From positions 277,501-341,500 of the forward strand of contig NZ_CP080414.1 in NCBI RefSeq assembly GCF_019457615.1: a stretch of 64,000 nucleotides of DNA, given 5' to 3'. The stretch comes from Shewanella zhangzhouensis (GTDB lineage: Bacteria > Pseudomonadota > Gammaproteobacteria > Enterobacterales > Shewanellaceae). The translations under genes and the position numbers were made by a program. Shown here in pieces: positions 1 through 10,363 of the stretch. Each line of letters starts with the position of its first letter. Position 1 is the first letter of the stretch. The notes beneath the pieces are model-generated. The model ran no database searches and was not told the origin of the DNA. It saw nothing but the letters and a program-made list of their open reading frames with translations.

Positions 1-1087
<1,087 letters not shown>

Positions 1088-1209
1088 ACAACCCAGATGG
1101 GTTTCAGATGGTGTAGATAGTCTTGAAGAAACCAGACTTGATTGAAGTGATAACTCAAACAGCTTTCTAAATTGCATGTTCTTGCTGAGAAGCGGGGGCA
1201 TAACGAATT
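1088..1209 (+). other. 23S-5S spacer, no tRNA
   Basis: About 120 bases of transcribed spacer between 23S and 5S rRNA. I see no tRNA-like sequence here; it should hold the processing stems that release the two rRNAs. Confidence 0.7.
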
Positions 1210-1328
1210 TGCTTGGTGACAATAGCATTGTGGAACCACCTGATCCCATTCCGAACTCAGAAGTGAAACGCAATCGCGCCGATGGTAGTGTGGGGTCTCC
1301 CCATGTGAGAGTAGGTCATTGCCAAGCG
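1210..1328 (+). rRNA. rrf: 5S ribosomal RNA
   Basis: About 119 nt. The terminal helix pairs GCTTGG (1211-1216) with CCAAGC (1322-1327). The conserved core CCGAACTCAGAAGTGAAACG and the run GATGGTAGTGTGGGGTCTCC match bacterial 5S rRNA. Ends are by analogy with E. coli and uncertain by 1-2 bases. Confidence 0.96.
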
Positions 1329-1343
1329 CCTAATAAGTCGAAG

Positions 1344-1371
1344 AGGCCACCCGATAGGGTGGCCTTTTTGC
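1344..1371 (+). terminator. Intrinsic terminator of the rRNA operon
   Basis: Perfect 9-bp stem AGGCCACCC / GGGTGGCCT with a GATA loop, followed by a run of T. It lies 15 bases after 5S rRNA, so it ends the rRNA transcript. Confidence 0.93.
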
Positions 1372-1522
1372 TTTCTGCGTCGCACAATTCTGCAGCGATG
1401 ATTACGGTTTCCACAAAGCTTTACAGCCTCCGCTAATTTAATACTTCAGATACCCTACCGGGCTATTGCTATGACTTCTCCGCTTCCCTACCTTATAGCC
1501 AACTTATATCGAAGGAGCGGGC

Positions 1523-2797
1523 ATGAAGCTTGAGATGATTTGCACCGGTGAAGAGGTGCTGGCAGGACAGATAGTGGATACCAATGCCGCCTGGTTTGCC
1601 AATCTGATGATGGAAAACGGTATTGAGGTACAGCGCCGGGTCACTGTGGGTGACCGGCTTGAGGATCTGGTGGCGGTGTTTCAGGAGCGTAGTCTCCATG
1701 CTGATGTGATCCTGGTGAATGGTGGCCTTGGACCAACCTCTGATGATATGTCAGCAGAAGCCATGGCCAAAGCCAAGGGAGAATCCCTGGTAGAGAACGC
1801 AGAGTGGGCCGAACGTTTACACGATTGGTTCACCCGTCACGGCCGTGAAATGCCAAAAAGCAATATCAAGCAGGCTTGGCTGCCCGAATCAGCTGTAATG
1901 GTGGATAACCCGGTCGGGACTGCCTGTGGCTTCAGGGTCAAACTCAATCGCGCCTGGCTGTTCTTCACCCCAGGTGTGCCGTTTGAATTCAAGCAAATGG
2001 TAGAAGAGCAGTTCCTTACCTTTGTGAAACAGACCTTCGATGCCGGCAGTCAGGTTGCGCTACGCAAGTTGCTGACCCTGGGCCGTGGTGAATCCTCATT
2101 AGCGGATGAGCTCGAGGCCATGACCTTGCCTGCGGGTATTACCCTGGGCTACCGCTCCTTTATGCCTTATATCGAAATTAAGGTGTTTGCCCGTGGCATC
2201 GAGGCAATTAAGGCGCTGGAGACCGTGACCGACGAAATAGCCGCGCGGCTGGGTAATGTGGTGGTTGCGGAAAACCGTACCTCGCTGGAGGAGGAGATCC
2301 ACGCCAGACTGCACAACTCAGGTATGAGCCTCAGTGTGGCTGAGTCATGCACCGGTGGCCTTATCACCAGTCAGTTGGTTGGCTTTCCCGGCAGCTCTTC
2401 TTATTTGCATCAGGGGTTGGTGACTTACAGTAATGAGTCCAAGGTCAGGGTGCTTGGGGTATCGCCCCAGACATTGGATGACTACGGTGCCGTATCTATC
2501 CAAACTGTTGAGGAGATGGCCAGGGGCGCCCGCGCTATTTTGGACAGTGACTACGCGCTGGCGACCAGTGGCATTGCTGGCCCGGATGGTGGCACAGAGG
2601 AAAAGCCAGTGGGTACTGTAGCGATTGCACTTGCCACCAAGGGCGGGGTATACAGCCAGATGGTGAAGTTGCCGCGGCGATCCCGGGACATGGTGCGTAA
2701 GGTCAGTGCTGCGGTGGCCTATGACATGCTGCGCCGTGAACTTAATGGTGAAGCCGTGATTGTGGATTACAGCTCCATCAGTCGTTATCCCAAGTAA
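1523..2797 (+). CDS. cinA: CinA-like nicotinamide-nucleotide amidase / competence-damage inducible protein
   Basis: A 424-aa two-domain CinA. The N-terminal MoaB/MogA-like domain (about residues 1-165) carries the NGGLGPTSDD and NPVGTACGF segments. The C-terminal PncC-type domain (about 255-410) has AESCTGGL and ATSGIAGPDGGT, which in the family deamidates NMN to nicotinate mononucleotide for pyridine-nucleotide salvage. AAGGAG lies about 8 bases before the ATG. It is monocistronic between the rRNA terminator and its own hairpin at 2808-2842. Length is normal for a full CinA, longer than stand-alone PncC (about 160 aa). The activity of the N-terminal domain in this lineage is not certain. Confidence 0.93.
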   Translation: MKLEMICTGEEVLAGQIVDTNAAWFANLMMENGIEVQRRVTVGDRLEDLVAVFQERSLHADVILVNGGLGPTSDDMSAEAMAKAKGESLVENAEWAERLHDWFTRHGREMPKSNIKQAWLPESAVMVDNPVGTACGFRVKLNRAWLFFTPGVPFEFKQMVEEQFLTFVKQTFDAGSQVALRKLLTLGRGESSLADELEAMTLPAGITLGYRSFMPYIEIKVFARGIEAIKALETVTDEIAARLGNVVVAENRTSLEEEIHARLHNSGMSLSVAESCTGGLITSQLVGFPGSSSYLHQGLVTYSNESKVRVLGVSPQTLDDYGAVSIQTVEEMARGARAILDSDYALATSGIAGPDGGTEEKPVGTVAIALATKGGVYSQMVKLPRRSRDMVRKVSAAVAYDMLRRELNGEAVIVDYSSISRYPK

Positions 2798-2807
2798 TGA
2801 TTTAACC

Positions 2808-2842
2808 AAATAAAAACGCGGCTTAAGGGCCGCGTTTTATTT
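2808..2842. terminator. Bidirectional terminator between cinA and the ppc operon
   Basis: An inverted repeat with a GCGGC/GCCGC core, A-run on the left and T-run on the right, in the convergent gap between cinA (+) and the YceB-like gene (-). It can serve both strands. Confidence 0.88.
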
Positions 2843-2858
2843 GTGGTTGAGGCTGCTA

Positions 2859-3395
2859 TCAGGGCGTGAATTCCAGCACCAGTTTGCCGGGTTTCACCGT
2901 GATCCGCTCGGTCATTTCGGCCAGTTTCGCCTGAGTCGCATCTTCGGTATCCAGCACGTAAACAGGTTGGCTCTCGAGGAAGCCTCTGACCACCCGCATC
3001 AGCTCCGGCGCCAGGTCCTGCAACAGGCGTTTCAGCTCTGAGGGATTGGCACTCACATCCACCAATTGCAAGTCCCTCAGGTACACACCGTGGGCTTGTT
3101 TGTCGTACCAGGGCTTGGCTTCAAAGGTGGTGGTGAGAGTTGCCCGCAGCGGAATGAGCGGCGTTTTCACCTCGGCCAGACTGGTTGCCGTCACCGCCAT
3201 GGTGTCCGCCTTGTGCCCAAGCTTGACCTCTATTTGGTTTACCGACACCCAGGCGCCCAGTGGGCCCGAGTTGTCTTTCACCTCAAGGCCAATCTCTTTA
3301 TTGAGGTAGGATGCCATTTCCCGCTCACTGATGCTGTACTGGCTCACACAGCCAGACAGCAACAACAGCGCAGACACCGCCAGCAGGCGGATCAT
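2859..3395 (-). CDS. YceB-like DUF1439 lipoprotein
   Basis: 178 aa. The N-terminus is a lipoprotein signal (MIRLLAVSALLLLSGC) with the lipobox cysteine at residue 16. The mature part, with long alternating strands such as VSVNQIEVKLG and PLRATLTTTFEAKPWY, resembles the DUF1439/YceB family, thought to adopt a lipid-binding-like fold; its role is unknown. The start overlaps the ppc stop codon (ATGA at 3392-3395), so the two genes are probably translationally coupled. The coupling to PEP carboxylase does not by itself suggest a shared function. Confidence 0.78.
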   Translation of the reverse strand: MIRLLAVSALLLLSGCVSQYSISEREMASYLNKEIGLEVKDNSGPLGAWVSVNQIEVKLGHKADTMAVTATSLAEVKTPLIPLRATLTTTFEAKPWYDKQAHGVYLRDLQLVDVSANPSELKRLLQDLAPELMRVVRGFLESQPVYVLDTEDATQAKLAEMTERITVKPGKLVLEFTP

Positions 3396-6055
3396 CCGGT
3401 GTTCCTCATGCCCGCTGCCACACCGGCGATGGTGAGCATCAGTGCCAGCTGCACCGATTCCGATGGCGTTTCTTCACGACGGGTACGGCCGAGAAGTTCC
3501 GCCTGCAGGAAGTTCAGCGGGTCGATATAGGGGTTTCTGAGCCGAACGGATTCACGGTTCCAGGGCGTGTGGGCCATCAGACTATCTTCTCCTGTCAGCG
3601 CCAACACGGCGTCCACACCGAGCGCCAGACGTTCACGCAGGGTAACCCCCAGGTGATGCAGCTGCTCGGGCACCAGACACTGCTCGTAGTAGCGGGCCAA
3701 ATTCGGCTCTGCCTTGCTGTACACCATCTCCAGCATGGAGATGCGGGTGTTGAAGAAGGGCCAGTCCCGCTCCATTTCCCGCAGCAGGCCAAGTTCACCA
3801 CGATCGGCTGCGGCTTTCAGTGCTTCACCGGCACCAAGCCAGGCAGGCAACATCAAGCGGTTTTGCGACCAGGCAAAAATCCAGGGAATGGCACGCAGGC
3901 TCTCGATACCACCATCGACACGACGTTTGGCAGGACGACTGCCCAGTGGCAGCTTACCCAGTTCTACCTCAGGCGTTGCTGCGCGGAAGTAAGGCACAAA
4001 GTCAGGCTCCTGACGCACTATGCCGCGATATGCCTCTACCGATTCATCGGCAATGCGCTGCATGGCATTACGCCATTCCTGCCTCGGCTCGGGCGGTGGC
4101 AGCAGGGTCGCTTCCAGTACCGCAGAGGTATAGAGCGCCAGTGACTGAACTGCGAGCTTGGGCAGACCGAACTTAAAGCGGATCATTTCGCCCTGCTCTG
4201 TGACCCGAATCCGACCGTCGACGCTGCCGGGTGGTTGCGACAGAATGGCCTTGTGGGCAGGGCCGCCGCCGCGACCAATGGTGCCACCGCGGCCGTGGAA
4301 TAGGGTTAGCTTCACGCCGGCCTTGTTGCATACCTTCACCAATTGCTCCTGAGCTCGGTACTGTGCCCAGGCCGCTGCCATCACCCCGGCATCTTTGGCA
4401 GAGTCGGAGTAACCAATCATCACTTCCTGCATGCCCTTGGTGTAACCGCGATACCAGTCGATATCCAACAGTGCGGTAATACAATCGGCGGCGTTGTTCA
4501 GGTCATCGAGGGTTTCAAACAGGGGGACCACACGGATGGGGTAGTTGCAGCCCGACTCTTTGAGCAGCAGCAATACCGCCAGTACATCCGATGGCAGGCT
4601 CGCCATGGAGATGACATAAGACCCCAGGGCTTGCTGCGGCTGCGTGCCCACCAGACGGCAGGTCGCCAGTACTTCAGCAACCTCGTCAGAAGGCTTCCAG
4701 TTGCCTGGGATCAGCGGCCTGCGGCCACTGAGCTCCTTCAGCAGGAAGGCTTGCTTTTCGGCCTCGCTCCAGTGTGAGTAGTCCCCAAGGCCAAGGTAAC
4801 GGGTCAGCTCGGCAATGGCGGCTTTGTGGCGGCCGGCGTCCTGACGAATATCCAGCCTCAGCATGTGGATGCCGAAACAGGCCAGACGGCGCAGCATATC
4901 CAGCAAACGGCCATTGGCAATCAGGCGCATGCCCGAGTCACACAGGCTTTGGTACAGCAATTTGAGCGGTTTCTCCAAATCCTGCTGTTCCCAGATAATC
5001 TCATCACGGGCCACTTCAGGGTTGTGGCCTTCGAGGCGGGCGTTGAGGAAGTCGATGGTGTTGCGCAGTTTGCGGCGCAGGCTCCGCAGTACGTCCCTGT
5101 ATGGTTCGCAGGAGTTATTGCTGTAGGCCATGAGTTCGGCGTTGGCTTCTTCCATCGACAGCTCGCCGACCAGCTCCACCACATCTTTCAGATACAGGCG
5201 TGCGGCGGTGTGGCGATTGCGGTCCAATACCTCGGCGGTGACCTTGGCTGTAACGAACGGGTTGCCATCACGGTCGCCACCCATCCAGCTGGAAAAACGC
5301 ACCGGTGCCATGTCGGTGGGGATCTGGGTGCCGGTGGCTTCTTCCACCTGATCGTTCAGCTGACGCAGAAAGTCGGGAACCGCATGCCACAGGGACGTCT
5401 CTATGGTAGACAGCCCCCAGCGGGCTTCGTCAACCGGGGTAGGGCGTTCACGGCGAATTTCATTGGTGTGCCAGATTTGCGCAATCAATTGGCGCAACCT
5501 GAGGGTTTGGCTCTTGTGCTCGCGCTCGGTGAGCTGCGGGTTTTCCAAGTCCTGCAGGCAATCGACGATAGCCGAGTATTTTTGAATGAGGGTGCGGCGG
5601 CTGATTTCAGTCGGGTGGGCCGTCAGCACCAGATCTATGTCCAGCGCCTTGAGGGTGGCGAGCATTTCCTTTTTATCGACCTGGCTGCCAAGCATTCTGC
5701 CAAGGAGCTGCTCAACGGGATCCGGTACACACACCAGCTCGTCACAGTTACGGCTGATGGTGTGGAATTGCTCGGCTATGTTGGCCAGGTTCAGAAACTG
5801 GTTAAAGGCTTTGGCGAAGGGGACCAGCTCTTCGTCTGGCAGTTGTCCGAGCAGGGCCAGCATTTTTGCCCTTGCCTCGTCATCGCCGCTGCGGCTGCCC
5901 TTGGCAAGCAGGCGGATTTGCTCAACCTTATCCAGAAAGGCTTCACCCATATGCTCTTTCATGGTGTCGCCCAGGATTTGTCCCATCATGCCCACGTTCG
6001 CCCTGAGCTGAGCGTACATGTCTGTTACTTTCTCGGTACCCTTTACGTCTGTCAT
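3392..6055 (-). CDS. ppc: Phosphoenolpyruvate carboxylase
   Basis: Carboxylates PEP with bicarbonate to oxaloacetate, refilling the TCA cycle in the cytoplasm. Signature regions are present: VLTAHPTEISRRTL with the catalytic His, WMGGDRDGNP, the glycine-rich FHGRGGTIGRGGGPAH, and the family's C-terminal NTG. The start at 6055 (MTDVKGTEK) is preferred because GTGGAG lies 5 bases upstream. An in-frame ATG at 6085 would add 10 residues, and one at 6019 (MYAQLRANVG) matches the usual Ppc N-terminus best. Length (about 887 aa) is normal. It is the first gene of a two-gene unit with the YceB-like lipoprotein. Confidence 0.97.
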   Translation of the reverse strand: MTDVKGTEKVTDMYAQLRANVGMMGQILGDTMKEHMGEAFLDKVEQIRLLAKGSRSGDDEARAKMLALLGQLPDEELVPFAKAFNQFLNLANIAEQFHTISRNCDELVCVPDPVEQLLGRMLGSQVDKKEMLATLKALDIDLVLTAHPTEISRRTLIQKYSAIVDCLQDLENPQLTEREHKSQTLRLRQLIAQIWHTNEIRRERPTPVDEARWGLSTIETSLWHAVPDFLRQLNDQVEEATGTQIPTDMAPVRFSSWMGGDRDGNPFVTAKVTAEVLDRNRHTAARLYLKDVVELVGELSMEEANAELMAYSNNSCEPYRDVLRSLRRKLRNTIDFLNARLEGHNPEVARDEIIWEQQDLEKPLKLLYQSLCDSGMRLIANGRLLDMLRRLACFGIHMLRLDIRQDAGRHKAAIAELTRYLGLGDYSHWSEAEKQAFLLKELSGRRPLIPGNWKPSDEVAEVLATCRLVGTQPQQALGSYVISMASLPSDVLAVLLLLKESGCNYPIRVVPLFETLDDLNNAADCITALLDIDWYRGYTKGMQEVMIGYSDSAKDAGVMAAAWAQYRAQEQLVKVCNKAGVKLTLFHGRGGTIGRGGGPAHKAILSQPPGSVDGRIRVTEQGEMIRFKFGLPKLAVQSLALYTSAVLEATLLPPPEPRQEWRNAMQRIADESVEAYRGIVRQEPDFVPYFRAATPEVELGKLPLGSRPAKRRVDGGIESLRAIPWIFAWSQNRLMLPAWLGAGEALKAAADRGELGLLREMERDWPFFNTRISMLEMVYSKAEPNLARYYEQCLVPEQLHHLGVTLRERLALGVDAVLALTGEDSLMAHTPWNRESVRLRNPYIDPLNFLQAELLGRTRREETPSESVQLALMLTIAGVAAGMRNTG

Positions 6056-6151
6056 GGTATCTCCACTTGCGGGATTACTATTCACGGGTTGTCAGCCAAA
6101 GCCGTTCAAGCACAATAAACAGCCCTGCGTTCGGGGTCAACCGAGCAAGGT

Positions 6152-6170
6152 CAATTGGTCAGTCCAATTG
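6152..6170. promoter_or_regulatory. Inverted repeat in the ppc promoter region
   Basis: CAATTGG-TCAGT-CCAATTG, a perfect 7-bp inverted repeat about 100 bases upstream of ppc, in the only non-coding gap before it. It could be an operator; no regulator is assigned. Confidence 0.4.
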
Positions 6171-6196
6171 TGGCATTTTCGATATCGGTTTAAGGT

Positions 6197-7351
6197 TTAT
6201 TGAATACAGGCCTTATGGATCAACTGTTTCAATAATTCTACCGTGGGTTTTAGCTGATCCATTGCCATATATTCATCGGGCTGATGGGCCTGATTGATGC
6301 TTCCCGGCCCCAGCACCAGCGTCTGGCAGCCTAGTTTATTGATGTACGGGGCTTCGGTGGCGTAGTTCACCACTTCGGCCTGCTGACCCGAGAGGCTCTC
6401 CACCAGTTGGGTCCAGGCGCTGTCTTTTACCCCGGCAAAGGCTTCGCTGCCCGGATAGAGGGTTCGGATCTCCACCGCACCGGGATAGTCGCGATTAATG
6501 TCCTGCAGGTAGTTGATCAGCATCAGCTCTAAATCGTCCAGCGCCAGGCCCGGCAGTGGCCGAATATCCAGATGCAAATCACAGCAGCCACAGATCCGGT
6601 TGGCAGCATCGCCGCCGTGGATATGGCCAAAGTTCATGGTGGGATAGGGCACGCTGAAGGCGTCTTCGCGGTAATTGTCGGCCAGGTGTTGTTTGAGCTT
6701 CAGCAGTTGCCCTATTACTTTGTGCATGATTTCGATGGCATTGAGGCCTCGGGCGGGATCGGATGAATGGCCGCTGCGCCCGGTGATGCGTATCCCCTGC
6801 GCCAGATGGCCCTTGTGCATATACACGGGCTTAAGGCCTGTGGGTTCGCCAATGATGGCGTATTCCGGGCGAATGCCGGTATTGGCCGCAAATGCTTTGG
6901 CGCCTTCCATGGTGGTTTCTTCATCGGCGCTGGCAAAGATGTACAGCGGCTTTTGCAGTGTATTCAGGGGCAAATCCTTCACCGCCTCGAGGATAAGTGC
7001 AAAAAAACCTTTCATATCGCAGCTGCCCAGGCCGTACCAACGATTGTCCTTTTCGGTCAGCACAAAAGGATCCTGGCTCCAGCGACCTTCATCAAAGGGT
7101 ACTGTGTCAGTATGTCCTGCCAACAGCAGGCCGCCTTCACCGCTGCCGATTTTGGCCAGCAAATTCCGTTTGTCGCGGGTGCCTGCTACCTTTGTTACTT
7201 GACAGTCAAATCCCAGATCCGAAAACCAGTCGTTCAGCAGGGCGATAACTGAATGGTTACTCATATCCAGTTGTGGTTCGGTTGCACTGATAGATGGTGC
7301 ATAAATGAGCGAGGAGAAACGACTCTTGAGATCTGGAATGACTTTCACCAC
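6197..7351 (-). CDS. argE: N-acetylornithine deacetylase
   Basis: 384-aa M20-family zinc amidohydrolase that releases acetate from N2-acetylornithine to give ornithine. Metal and catalytic segments are visible: LLAGHTDTVPF (zinc His), SCDMKGFFA (bridging Asp) and ADEETTMEG (catalytic and zinc Glu). The N-terminus aligns with E. coli ArgE, including APSISATEPQLD. It is divergent from argCBFGH across a 268-base control region, the arrangement expected for joint ArgR control. Use of ArgE rather than an ArgJ acetyl-transfer step implies the linear pathway. Confidence 0.95.
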   Translation of the reverse strand: MVKVIPDLKSRFSSLIYAPSISATEPQLDMSNHSVIALLNDWFSDLGFDCQVTKVAGTRDKRNLLAKIGSGEGGLLLAGHTDTVPFDEGRWSQDPFVLTEKDNRWYGLGSCDMKGFFALILEAVKDLPLNTLQKPLYIFASADEETTMEGAKAFAANTGIRPEYAIIGEPTGLKPVYMHKGHLAQGIRITGRSGHSSDPARGLNAIEIMHKVIGQLLKLKQHLADNYREDAFSVPYPTMNFGHIHGGDAANRICGCCDLHLDIRPLPGLALDDLELMLINYLQDINRDYPGAVEIRTLYPGSEAFAGVKDSAWTQLVESLSGQQAEVVNYATEAPYINKLGCQTLVLGPGSINQAHQPDEYMAMDQLKPTVELLKQLIHKACIQ

Positions 7352-7619
7352 AAAATTCCTTGAAATAGATATTCATGCATATTGCATAATTAAAGAGTTG
7401 TGTTAGTCTAGCAAACAGCTGGGACCAGCACCATAGCCAAGGCCTCGAGATGAATGAGTATATGGTTGAATTAAACATTAACTTCAAGACAGTGTTTGCA
7501 CATCCTCACTTCCTGCGACGATAGCTGATTGCACAGGGCGTCATGCCGGGCTGCTAACCCTATTTCAGGTAATTCAATCCAACTATCTGTTTGAACAAAT
7601 TTTAATGAGTCAGGAAATC
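7352..7619. promoter_or_regulatory. argE/argC divergent promoter with ARG-box-like sequences
   Basis: 268-base AT-rich gap. ARG-box-like elements (consensus TGAAT-N4-ATTCA) are seen at 7361-7375 (TGAAATAGATATTCA, one base too long) and 7467-7480 (TGAATTAAACATTA, one half good). ArgR is the expected regulator from the family pattern in enterobacteria and Shewanella; these imperfect matches are only suggestive. Confidence 0.5.
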
Positions 7620-8600
7620 ATGAAAAAGATCGCCATTATTGGTGCCAGCGGCTACACAGGCGCGCAGCTCACAGCCCTTATTGATGCTGAGCCGCACCTG
7701 CAAGTCCAGGGCCTTTATGTGTCTGAAGGCAGTGCCGACAAAGGTAAGCCTCTGTCCTCTCTGTATCCGGTGTACAGCCATCTGAAATATTGTCTGTCAC
7801 CCCTGACCGCTGAAGCCAAAGACGCCATAGTTGCTGAGGCAGACGCGGTTGCCCTTGCCACCGAACATTCAGTGTCACTGGAACTTGCCGCCTATTTCTA
7901 TGAAAAAGGCCTGGCCGTGTTTGATTTGAGCGGTGCCTACCGCTTTGCCGATACGGCTCAGTATCCCAAGTGGTACGGATTTGAGCACAGCCATCCCGAA
8001 GTGCTGGCCAAGGCTGTGTATGGCCTCGCCGAGTGGAATGCCGATGCCGTGGCGGCGACCCGTATGATTGCCGTGCCGGGCTGCTATCCAACTGCCTCGC
8101 TCACTGCTTTGAAACCCCTCAAAGCCATGCTGACCGACGCGCGTCCGGTGATTAACGCCGTCAGCGGTGTGACCGGCGCTGGCCGCAAGGCACAGCTGCA
8201 CACCAGCTTTTGTGAAGTAAGCCTGACGCCCTATGGCGTGCTGGGCCACAGACATCAACCGGAAATTGCCACCCAGCTGGGTCAGGAAGTGATTTTCACA
8301 CCGCATCTGGGCAATTTTAAGCGCGGCATTCTGGCCACCATCACGGTGCAGTTAAAGCCGGGTACCCGCCGTGAAGATGTTGCCAAGGCCTACAGCGTGT
8401 ATGACCAGAGCCCCATAGTGACGGTGAAAGAAGGCCAGTTCCCCAAGGTGGACGATGTGGTATTCACCCCCAATTGTCACCTGGGTTGGAAGTTTGACGA
8501 AGACAGCGGCTACCTGGTGGTTGCCAGTGCCATCGACAATTTGATGAAGGGCGCTGCCAGTCAGGCACTTCAATGCATAAAAATTCATTTTGGCGTTTAA
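7620..8600 (+). CDS. argC: N-acetyl-gamma-glutamyl-phosphate reductase
   Basis: Third step of arginine synthesis: NADPH-dependent reduction of N-acetylglutamyl phosphate to the semialdehyde. The NAD(P)-binding start IIGASGYTGAQL, the catalytic Cys in VPGCYPTA and the catalytic His in GHRHQPE are present. The ATG at 7620 is chosen over the in-frame ATG at 7605: AGGAA lies just upstream and the protein then begins MKKIAIIGASGY, as in the family. First gene of argCBFGH; argB follows after 15 bases. Confidence 0.95.
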   Translation: MKKIAIIGASGYTGAQLTALIDAEPHLQVQGLYVSEGSADKGKPLSSLYPVYSHLKYCLSPLTAEAKDAIVAEADAVALATEHSVSLELAAYFYEKGLAVFDLSGAYRFADTAQYPKWYGFEHSHPEVLAKAVYGLAEWNADAVAATRMIAVPGCYPTASLTALKPLKAMLTDARPVINAVSGVTGAGRKAQLHTSFCEVSLTPYGVLGHRHQPEIATQLGQEVIFTPHLGNFKRGILATITVQLKPGTRREDVAKAYSVYDQSPIVTVKEGQFPKVDDVVFTPNCHLGWKFDEDSGYLVVASAIDNLMKGAASQALQCIKIHFGV

Positions 8601-8615
8601 GGCGGGAGCATCGGA

Positions 8616-9404
8616 ATGTCAGTAACTAACAAAGTATTGGTTCTCAAAGTGGGCGGTGCCCTGCTGCAGTGCGAAATGGGCATGGCCAGGCTGATGGACA
8701 CGGCCAGACAGCTGCTGGAAAAAGGCGAGCAGGTTGTGCTGGTGCACGGTGGCGGTTGCCTGGTTGACGAGCAGCTCAAAGCCAATGGCATGGAAACCGT
8801 CAAGCTGGAAGGTCTGCGGGTTACCCCTGCCGAGCAGATGCCCATTATCGCCGGTGCGCTGGCGGGTACCTCCAACAAGTTGCTTCAGGGCGCGGCGGCC
8901 AAAGCCGGTGTGTTGAGCATGGGTATGAGCCTGTGTGATGCCAACATGGTGACTGCGGTCATTAAAGATGAGCGCCTGGGCATGGTCGGTGAAGTAAGCC
9001 CCAAAGATGCCAAGGCACTGGAATTTATTCTCGCCCAGGGCTGGCTGCCGATTATCAGCTCCATCGCCATGAGCGATGAAGGTGAGCTGCTCAACGTCAA
9101 TGCCGACCAGGCGGCCTCAGTGCTGGCCAAGCTCCTTGGCGGCAAACTGGTGCTCCTGTCCGACGTATCAGGCGTGCTCGACGGTAAAGGTAAGTTAATC
9201 CCCAGTTTGAACAGCCAGGAGATAGACGAGCTGGTCAAACTGGGCGTGATCGAAAAAGGCATGAAAGTCAAAGTAGAAGCAGCACTGGAAGTTGCCCAGT
9301 GGCTGGGACAACCGGTACAGGTTGCCTCGTGGCGTGACAGCGGCCAAATGGCGGCATTAATCAAGGGTGAGGCCGTGGGCACACAGATACAACCTCAGGA
9401 GTAA
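8616..9404 (+). CDS. argB: Acetylglutamate kinase
   Basis: 262 aa, amino-acid kinase fold; phosphorylates N-acetylglutamate using ATP. Typical segments: LVLKVGGALL (phosphate loop), LVHGGG (substrate loop), and NVNADQAASVLA near the nucleotide site. The length is that of the short, E. coli-type enzyme (258 aa), which lacks the N-terminal helix of arginine-inhibited hexameric forms; this suggests control by repression rather than feedback here. Three bases separate its stop from argF. Confidence 0.95.
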   Translation: MSVTNKVLVLKVGGALLQCEMGMARLMDTARQLLEKGEQVVLVHGGGCLVDEQLKANGMETVKLEGLRVTPAEQMPIIAGALAGTSNKLLQGAAAKAGVLSMGMSLCDANMVTAVIKDERLGMVGEVSPKDAKALEFILAQGWLPIISSIAMSDEGELLNVNADQAASVLAKLLGGKLVLLSDVSGVLDGKGKLIPSLNSQEIDELVKLGVIEKGMKVKVEAALEVAQWLGQPVQVASWRDSGQMAALIKGEAVGTQIQPQE

Positions 9405-9407
9405 TAT

Positions 9408-10313
9408 ATGAAGCATTTGATATCGATAAAAGAACTGACGCAAAAGCAGATGTTGGATCTGCTGACTCTGGCAAAGGAGATCAAGGCCGACCCGGCCAAA
9501 TACTCCCGCGCGCTGGCGGGCAAGAGTGTGGTAATGCTGTTTGAAAAGCCTTCTCTGCGTACCCGCGTCAGCTTCGACATCGGTATCAACAAGCTCGGTG
9601 GTCACTGCCTGTATCTGGATCAGCAAAATGGTGCACTGGGCAAGCGCGAGTCGGTAAAAGACTTTGCCTCCAACCTGTCTTGCTGGGCCGATGCCATAGT
9701 GGCGCGTACCTTTGCCCACGAAACCGTGGAAGGTCTTGCCAAATATGGTCGGGTGCCGGTGATCAATGCCCTGTCGGACCTCTACCATCCCTGTCAGGGG
9801 CTGGCGGATTTTCTGAGTCTGGCCGAAAAGTTTGACGACCTGTCCAAGGTACGTTTGGCCTACGTCGGTGATGGCAACAACGTCAGTCACTCACTGATGT
9901 ACGGCGCCGCCTTGCTCGGGGCCACCATGACGGTGATCTGCCCACCAGGGCACTTCCCCGATGGCTTTGAGGTGCAGCAGGCACAGCAAATAGCTGCGAC
10001 CCACGGTGGCAAACTGGTGTTAACTTCTGATATCAATGCGATAGAAGGCCACGATGCCGTCTACACTGATACCTGGATCTCCATGGGCGACAACACGGCG
10101 CTGACTGACATCAAGGCCAAGTTTGCGCCTTATCAGGTGAACAAGGCGCTGATGGACAAGGCCGGAGCCAGCTATTTTATGCACTGTCTGCCTGCACACC
10201 GCGGCCTGGAAGTGACCGATGAAGTGATGGACGGTGAAGGTTCCCTCATTCTGGATCAGGCCGAGAACCGCATGCACGCACAAAACGCAGTGTTGGTCAC
10301 ACTGCTCGGATAA
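9408..10313 (+). CDS. argF: Ornithine carbamoyltransferase
   Basis: 301 aa; condenses ornithine with carbamoyl phosphate to citrulline. The carbamoyl-phosphate loop (PSLRTRVSF) and the ornithine-binding HCLPAHRG are intact, as is the HPCQ-like segment YHPCQGLADF. The start follows GGAG by 6 bases. It sits directly after argB in the anabolic operon with no arcA or arcC nearby, so the anabolic enzyme is meant rather than the catabolic ArcB form. Confidence 0.96.
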   Translation: MKHLISIKELTQKQMLDLLTLAKEIKADPAKYSRALAGKSVVMLFEKPSLRTRVSFDIGINKLGGHCLYLDQQNGALGKRESVKDFASNLSCWADAIVARTFAHETVEGLAKYGRVPVINALSDLYHPCQGLADFLSLAEKFDDLSKVRLAYVGDGNNVSHSLMYGAALLGATMTVICPPGHFPDGFEVQQAQQIAATHGGKLVLTSDINAIEGHDAVYTDTWISMGDNTALTDIKAKFAPYQVNKALMDKAGASYFMHCLPAHRGLEVTDEVMDGEGSLILDQAENRMHAQNAVLVTLLG

Positions 10314-10363
10314 ATTCAATCTATTGAGTCAACGGCGCCCCACGCGCCTCTTGGGAAACAGTT

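Noticed and set aside
1088..1209. tRNA gene in the 23S-5S spacer
   Set aside because: No cloverleaf-compatible arms, T-loop GTTCRA or CCA end seen.
4826..6118. 430-codon open frame antisense to ppc
   Set aside because: It is a shadow of the conserved ppc frame; the translation has no known motif, no sensible start signal, and long antisense frames are common in GC-rich genes.
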